13,505 nt of DNA from Auxenochlorella pyrenoidosa (lineage: Eukaryota > Chlorophyta > Trebouxiophyceae > Chlorellales > Chlorellaceae), in NCBI GenBank assembly GCA_001430745.1, contig KQ482066.1, positions 270,501 through 284,005 on the forward strand, given 5' to 3'. Positions within the stretch are counted from its first letter, which is position 1, and each line of letters opens with the position of its first letter. A program made the position numbers and the translations under genes. Under the pieces are notes generated by a model. It ran no database searches. It was not told the DNA's origin and worked only from the letters and a program-made list of their open reading frames with translations. This document shows positions 9,101 to 13,505 of the stretch, piece after piece.

Positions 9101-12029
9101 GGGCGGATGAGCATCGCAACATGGCCGGCCCTCCCAGTGGTTCTCTGGCAGCGGCCGCACTTTTAAACGGTTCTGGGGTGTTCGAAAACCGTGTGGTTGT
9201 GCGCCGCGCTGTGCCGCGTCGGCCAGAGCCCAGCAGGCGCCAATGCCCCGCTGGCGGCTGCTGCAGCAGCACAGCCCAACACCCAGCCCTCTCTCCTGCT
9301 TTGGCGGTGGTGGACTGGGATTTGGCGGCCTGCTGCCTGCTCACCTTCTGGTATGCAATGTAGATCGGGTCGTGGTTCTGGCCGTGCACCCAGCCGGGCA
9401 CGCGCACGTTTTCGTACTGCCAGGTAGAGGAGAAGTGGGCAGGGTGGAGGGGTGGGGTGAGTGCACGAGGGGGCTTGGCTGGTTCGCCACGCCACGCCAG
9501 GCTGCGTGTGGCATGAGAGGTGGTGGGCTGGGGAAAGCGCAACAGCCGGGAGGAAACCCCCACCCACCCGCCACCTACCCACCCACCCTTTACAACCACC
9601 CTCCACCCACACACACACAAGACTAACATAAAATAAACTCACCGCCCACTGCGTGCCCAGTTCGTACATGTAGACCTTGAAGTTGACGGGGCTGGGCCGC
9701 GAATAGTTGGCGGGGTACACCTTGCTGCGGGTGCAGCCGATGCTGCGTCAGGAAAGGGCGGGGCCACAGTGCGAGGTATGAGGGGCCTTCTGTGGAGCAC
9801 TGCGAGTGCTGGAGCCAAGCCCGGCCCTGGCCGCTGGAGCTGCGCGCAACATTCTCCATGCATCCACACCCCAGGCCCCGCACCTGAAGTAGGGCGGCTT
9901 GCAGTGGCAGAAGTGGTCGATGCACTTGCCCCGCCCTGCAGGCATGGTCAGGCAAGCAAAGGGCACTGCAAGCCCTTGAGCCGTGCCAGCTATTGCAGCT
10001 GAGAAGCGGACCTCGGACATGCAGGCCTCAGCCTTGTATACCCAGCCCTCTGTCCCCACCCGAGCACTGCTTGTAGCAGATGTTCTCCTGCTTGCTGTCG
10101 CAGCCCTCGCCCTGCAGCCCGAGCAAGGGCAGGCCGGCGGGAGGTGGGGACAGCGGTCATTTCTGCTAGCAGAGAAAGAGCGCTGACAGCAGCCAGCTGC
10201 GCAACCCGCGCAGAGGCCTGCATCGCACACCCCGAGCGACCGTGCACTCCACCTCACGTGCCCCCTGCACCACCCATGCAGCGACCGCGACCACGCATGC
10301 CAGGGCGACGGCAGCTCCCACTGATCTGTTCACTCACGTAGTAGCCACGGTCACAGCGACACCGCACGCCAATGTCGGGCGCATCCTTCCACGACATGCA
10401 AAACCTGCTGGGGAGAGGGGTTGGGTGAGGGGTGGGCACCGGCGCTGGGCAGGACAGACGCAGGCGGGCCAGCATTGCAGTGTTTCCAGAAACTCCAACG
10501 CCGGCACACGCAGCCGGGGCAGGCTGCGGCCGCGCACCCGCGCTTGCTGCACTGCTTGGGGCACTTGGACAGCGGGTGGGTGATGTCGTTGTTGAAGACG
10601 GCAGCCTCTCTGCAGAGCGCCAGGTGGGGCGGGTTGCAGGCAGCCTTGAGCACCCACAGGGGAGATGCCTGGGCAAGCACGCAGACAGCAGCTGCCCGTC
10701 CGCATGACTGCCACACAACAGGTGGCAGAGGAGCAGAAGCATGCGGCCTTCTTGGCGTCGGCAGGCAGCGTGTTCCAGCAGCCAGTATGCTGCCACTCAG
10801 CGGGGCAACCAATGCAAGTGGCTAGGCAGCACCCGGGAAACAGGCCCAGCGCCCGTATGCGGCTGGGCCAAGGGCGCCGCCGAACCCAGCCTCACGTGCA
10901 ATTGACCTCTTTGGAGCCCTCTGGGTAGCCCTCGAAGCACTTGATGTTCTGCTCCTCTGGCTCGGGAAAGTTGGAGTACTGCTGGTCCGCAGGAACACCC
11001 TCCCGTTGGAAGCAGGCGCGCCGGTCCCAGTGGTCAAACTCTGGAATGTGAGGAGGAGGGGGGCCGGAGGGTGCGCCGCTTGCTGCGCGGCGCTGCGCGT
11101 GCGAGCACGTGGCCGGCGCTAGAGCGCGCGAGGGCTGCCGCTGGCTAGGCCGGCCCGCGCCCTGGCAGGCACGCCCGTGCTGGCCGGCCCCACCGGCCCC
11201 CGCCAGCGCGCGCCCACCCACCGTGGCACTTCCTTCCCGCGTCTGTCTGTACACATAAGTACTCGCGGCAGCGCCGCCAGCACTCGCAGGATTTGCTGGA
11301 CACGATGCCGCAGTGGGCTGCGGGGGCGGGCCAGCGCCACATGGCAGGGAAAGTCAGCAGTCGGTTGCTTCCATGGCGGCTCTGCATCATTTGGCGCGGC
11401 TGCTCCCCACGCAGACAGCGGAAGCCCCGGGCAGCCAGTCCCCAGTGCAGAGCAGCGGCAGGGTGCGCAGCAGGCGGTTGGCAGCACTCACCATCCGCCT
11501 CTGGCGACTGCCGGCATGGCGCCAAAAAGTCGATCTCGCATGCCTTGCCGATGCGTCCAAATGGGCACCTGAGATTGCAGTGCAGTGGAGGAGCGAGGGT
11601 CCGGGTTGCAATGCAACCCTGCGCCATGTATTGCTGTAGGTGCTGCAAGGCGCGTGCGGCCTGCATGCGTCCAGCAGTGGGGGCATCCATTGCAACGTGG
11701 GAATGCCGGTTGCACCAACCCAAACAGCAGCACAACTGTCAACTCACTTGCAGTGCCCATCCTCGCCACAGTTGCTGCAGTCAGATGAGAGCATAGGGGT
11801 CAGCAGGGCATCGCGGCAGTGGCCGGCAGTCGCGGTTGCGGTCGCCGTCTTATGTACCTCTCCACCAGGCACAGAAGCAGGCTGCCGGTCCCTTCACAGC
11901 TTCTTCTCACCCATATTTGGTGCAGCCCGGGTGGCAGACTGCTGCCCCCACTTCAGTGCGCTCTGCCCGCAATCCAGCGGCCGCCAGCAGCAGAAGGGCC
12001 AGCGCAAGACCCATTGAATTGCGAGACAT
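6188..12029 (-). CDS. Gene B: EGF-like/exostosin-domain (GT47) glycosyltransferase, 21 exons
   Basis: The gene predicts 633 residues. Exons: 12029-11911, 11774-11748, 11568-11492, 11317-11222, 11040-10896, 10609-10538, 10404-10338, 10111-10060, 9935-9884, 9742-9643, 9416-9345, 8810-8717, 8587-8489, 8349-8221, 8003-7883, 7637-7529, 7355-7285, 7105-7095, 6910-6858, 6674-6486, 6334-6188. They total 1902 nt with every phase compatible. Residues 1-23 look like a signal peptide (hydrophobic LALALLLLAAAG). EGF-like modules lie near 32-58, 168-204 and 213-240, and a nine-cysteine block lies between the first two. The exostosin domain runs from about 252 (VNFKVYMYEL) to 585, with HDPIYIAYQ, SPIRTEDPSAANMFFIP, WNRTGGRDHFF, HFGSTATPDNHGTMPP, SKFCLAAYGHGWGNRLLQ and SGCVPVIVQ. 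The tail ends in CKPGTATS. GT47 members are inverting GT-B-fold enzymes of the ER/Golgi lumen; the substrate here is unknown. Intron 12 is GC-AG; all other introns are GT-AG. The start is the first in-frame ATG before the signal peptide. Confidence 0.9.
6684..6697 (+). repeat. G14 homopolymer (C14 acceptor tract on minus strand)
   Basis: A run of 14 G forms the pyrimidine tract upstream of exon 20 of gene B (acceptor at 6675, ctccctgcag). This is the same arrangement as the G18 tract in gene C. Confidence 0.9.
7095..7105 (-). other. 11-nt micro-exon of gene B (exon 18)
   Basis: On the minus strand the order is ...ccctgcag|GCACGGCTGGG|gtgagt... . With the two preceding exon bases (GG) and the two following (GC), it encodes G-H-G-W-G, completing the conserved AAYGHGWGNRLLQ stretch of the exostosin domain. 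Skipping it shifts the frame. The same exon occurs in gene A, and gene C carries the equivalent bases in a single 64-nt exon (11+53), which supports the reading. Confidence 0.9.
8115..8159 (+). repeat. Intronic repeat, copy 1 (gene B intron 14)
   Basis: A segment starting gtgtggcatgagaggtggtg and ending gcgcaacagccgg recurs in intron 10 of the same gene. The copies differ mainly by a g-run versus ggggaaa in the middle. Confidence 0.75.
8588..8716 (-). other. GC-AG intron 12 of gene B, absent from gene A
   Basis: The donor on the minus strand is TACAGCG|gcaagtgcc and the acceptor is cctttgcag|GGAATG. The GC donor restores SYAYSGNVGIATEHLA, which aligns with gene A's unsplit SYSDNGGIGNDHLA. 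The only nearby GT (2 nt further in at the same aagt) would break the frame after joining. The intron is 129 nt, a multiple of three, and has no in-frame stop, so retention would insert 43 residues. Confidence 0.8.
8811..9344 (-). other. Intron 11 of gene B, longest intron (534 nt)
   Basis: This gene-free stretch lies between exons 11 and 12. The splice sites are canonical (AAG|gtgagc ... cgctgcag|TTC). It is more than twice the typical intron length here. It holds an AT-richer patch around 9010-9060 and a short inverted repeat near 9167-9194 (acggtt ... aaccgt). It is a multiple of three and has no stop in the frame of the flanking exons. No gene or mobile element was recognised in it. Confidence 0.8.
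9506..9549 (+). repeat. Intronic repeat, copy 2 (gene B intron 10)
   Basis: This is the same ~44-bp segment in the same orientation as the copy at 8115-8159: the first 28 bases are identical, and it ends in the same gcgcaacagccgg. No matching copy was noticed in gene A's introns. Confidence 0.75.
11748..11774 (-). other. 27-nt exon 2 of gene B
   Basis: This short exon is flanked by ctgcag and gtgagt. It encodes the NCGEDGHC core of the first EGF-like module, joining exon 1 (CHPGCTKYG) to exon 3 (KCPFGRIGKACE). It enters and leaves in phase 2, so it can be skipped without a frameshift, at the cost of two EGF cysteines. Confidence 0.88.
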
Positions 12030-12519
12030 GGCTACCCGAGATCCTGGGCATAGAAAGGCAATGAGGAGAGGCTTGGCCGCGTCAGTCTGCTTTCCGGCCA
12101 CGCTCACGGCTGGACGGACGCTGACGCCGGCCGGCCTGTCATGCTCAGGAATTGGAGATCGGGATGTGGGAAGGAGGTAGGGGCTCCTGCAAGATGCCAC
12201 GTGCCACCGCCGCCCCGCTGCGCCTGCACTGCGCCACCCATAGCAGGTCAAGCAATTGCGCCACGTCCGGCTGTCCAGATATGGCTCCATGAGCTCAATT
12301 GCCTTCACTGACTCTGGGATGTGCCACGAAGTTTTCACTGCCAGCCGGTGTGCAATCAGCACCAACTGGATGCTGCCGCCCAGACTGCAGTTGGCACGCG
12401 ACTTGAGTGCCTCCTGCACGTGCCGCCACTGCTGCTCATGAGTGCCTTCTCTGAATAAAGTTACAATTTTGAAGTAAATCCAGTGCGCAGGCAGCCCGCG
12501 GTGGCGAACACCCGGGCCG
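12030..12519. other. Spacer between gene C and gene B
   Basis: This stretch must hold the 3' UTR of C and the promoter and 5' UTR of B. No TATA-like box was evident. The minus strand stays open through the whole spacer into gene B's exon 1. The part from about 12480 to 12235 reads coding-like (LGGSIQLVLIAHRLAV, HIPESVKAIELMEPYL), but it matches nothing I recognise and has no start of its own near it. Confidence 0.6.
12461..12465 (-). promoter_or_regulatory. TGTAA polyadenylation-type signal for gene C
   Basis: TGTAA, the usual chlorophyte polyadenylation signal, occurs on the minus strand 55 nt past gene C's stop within an AT-richer segment (aaattgtaactttattc). No exact TGTAA was found just behind genes A or B; near variants such as TGTAC and TGTAT occur there. 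Confidence 0.5.
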
Positions 12520-13460
12520 TCAGCGTGCAGTGGCAGCTGTGTCATTGTGCACAATGTCGTAATACAAGCTTTTGAAGTTGAGCCAGCGCCGCCTGAGGCT
12601 GGCGATGGTGTAGTCAAAGGCCTGGCCGCCTACCTCGGGGTCCCAGGCAAAGGCGCGGTTGTACCGCAGCACATTCTCCAGCAGGCGGCGGTACTGCTCA
12701 TCGCTGATGCCGTTCAGAATGTCCCGCAGATGAGGCAGGTCCTCGTTGTTCAGCCTGCGTGCGCAGGGAAGGAGGCACAGGCTGGCAACTAAGGCGACAG
12801 GCAAGAGGAGGCAGGCCCAGGAGCCAAGAAAGCAACAGGCTCCGCCTCCAGGGGGGGCGGCAGGCTCGGAGCGCAACCGAGCAGATGCCAGCCAGGCGCT
12901 CTGCTTGCAAGCGCAGCTTCGGGGCCGTGGCTCACCTAATGCTGAATAGTTCGTACGGCAACACGTCATCGTTTGCCTGCAGCGAATACTCCTGCAGGGG
13001 AGCAGCCGGCCGGGGTGCATGCATGTGGGATCCTGCAGGAACGCGCGCCGCAGGCTCAGGCGGTCCCCTGGGGCAGGCGGCCCAGCAGACAGCCCAGCCC
13101 CGAGGTGCGCTGCCTATGTGCTCGGGGGTGGGCCTGCACCCACCTGCACAATGACGGGCACGCAGCCGGCCATCATTGTCTGCAGCACGCGGTTGCCCCA
13201 CCCCCACCTGCACGGGTGGGCAGGGCGCCGGGCACACGCCCGTGTCGGTTAGCGCAGGGAGGGGGTGTGGCAGGCGCCAGTGACATGGATGTGCACCACC
13301 CCAGCGGAGCTCCTGCATGCAGGGCACGCAACATGCAGGGGCGGACGGCTGCTGCCAGGTGTGGCGATGCAGCAGCGCACCCCAGCGGCGCCATGCAGAA
13401 CTTGGAGGCGCGTAGGTAGGCCTCGTAGTTGTAGCCCTCGGGAGTGTCCTGGTGGTACAT
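12520..13460 (-). CDS. Gene C: exostosin-like (GT47) glycosyltransferase, 3' part only
   Basis: This is the last 144 residues of a third paralogue; its earlier exons lie beyond the window. Exons read on the minus strand: 13460-13381, 13207-13144, 12991-12936, 12754-12520, with TGA at 12522-12520. The phases join perfectly (0, 2, 0, 2). The sequence carries the conserved C-terminal half of the exostosin domain: RASKFCMAPLG, then GWGWGNRVLQTMMAGCVPVI, then RLNNEDLPHLRDIL, then YRRLLENVLRYNRAFAWD. It differs from A and B in three ways. The 11-nt micro-exon is fused to the next exon. A new intron splits SI/RLNN. The intron after GGQ is missing. It also ends in DIVHNDTAATAR and lacks the Cys-containing tail of A and B. 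The role is inferred from the family: a luminal ER/Golgi glycosyltransferase of unknown donor and acceptor. The family call is firm; whether the full gene has EGF modules cannot be seen. Confidence 0.87.
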
Positions 13461-13469
13461 CTGCAGGAA

Positions 13470-13487
13470 GGGGGGGGGGGGGGGGGG
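13470..13487 (+). repeat. G18 homopolymer (C18 acceptor tract on minus strand)
   Basis: An uninterrupted run of 18 G reads as the pyrimidine tract directly upstream of the acceptor of gene C's first visible exon (13460). Length variation or sequencing error is likely here. Confidence 0.9.
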
Positions 13488-13505
13488 CGGCGCGCGCGGC
13501 GGTCG

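Noticed and set aside
9167..9194. tRNA-like or terminator-like inverted repeat (acggtt ... aaccgt, with ttcgaaaacc)
   Set aside because: It has some likeness to a tRNA B box, but there is no A box or cloverleaf around it, and it lies inside intron 11 of gene B.
8334..9629. A 431-codon minus-strand frame as a gene of its own
   Set aside because: It is exons 11-13 of gene B read straight through stop-free introns 11 and 12. The exon pieces align with gene A only after the introns are removed.
1..13505. CRISPR arrays, insertion sequences, rRNA or tRNA genes, biosynthetic operon
   Set aside because: No spaced direct repeats, terminal inverted repeats, transposase motifs or RNA-gene structure were seen; the window is intron-rich eukaryotic gene DNA.

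Overview
The window looks like nuclear DNA of a GC-rich green alga (chlorophyte). A Chlorella-like trebouxiophyte is my best guess, but the class is not proven. The reasons are high GC with very GC-rich third codon positions, genes split into about 20 small exons by introns of roughly 110-290 bp, introns that mostly run gtgag...ctgcag, and a TGTAA polyadenylation-type signal behind one gene. No bacterial operon, rRNA, tRNA, CRISPR array or transposase gene was seen.

The window is dominated by three head-to-tail paralogues on the minus strand, called C, B and A here in transcription order. C (13460-12520) is only the 3' end of a gene that begins outside the window. B (12029-6188) and A (5777-687) are complete. 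I assembled both exon by exon by following splice phase and comparing the paralogues. B has 21 exons (633 residues) and A has 20 exons (627 residues), and every junction keeps frame. Each protein has an N-terminal secretion signal, a cysteine-rich region with three EGF-like modules around an unrecognised nine-cysteine block, and a C-terminal exostosin (GT47-type) glycosyltransferase domain. They are probably ER/Golgi enzymes acting on secreted or cell-wall glycans. The substrate cannot be read from the sequence.

The spacers are short: about 490 bp between C and B, and about 410 bp between B and A. The first ~690 bp lie downstream of A and contain one hydrophobic, channel-like open stretch on the plus strand that may be the edge of a convergent gene (weak).

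The most interesting content is the gene structure. There is an 11-nt micro-exon in A and B that is exactly fused to its neighbour in C. There are several intron presence/absence differences between paralogues, including a GC-AG intron found only in B, and one apparent 2-nt intron shift. Introns 11 and 12 of B and intron 18 of A are multiples of three with no in-frame stop. Simple-sequence tracts also sit inside introns, some right at acceptor sites.
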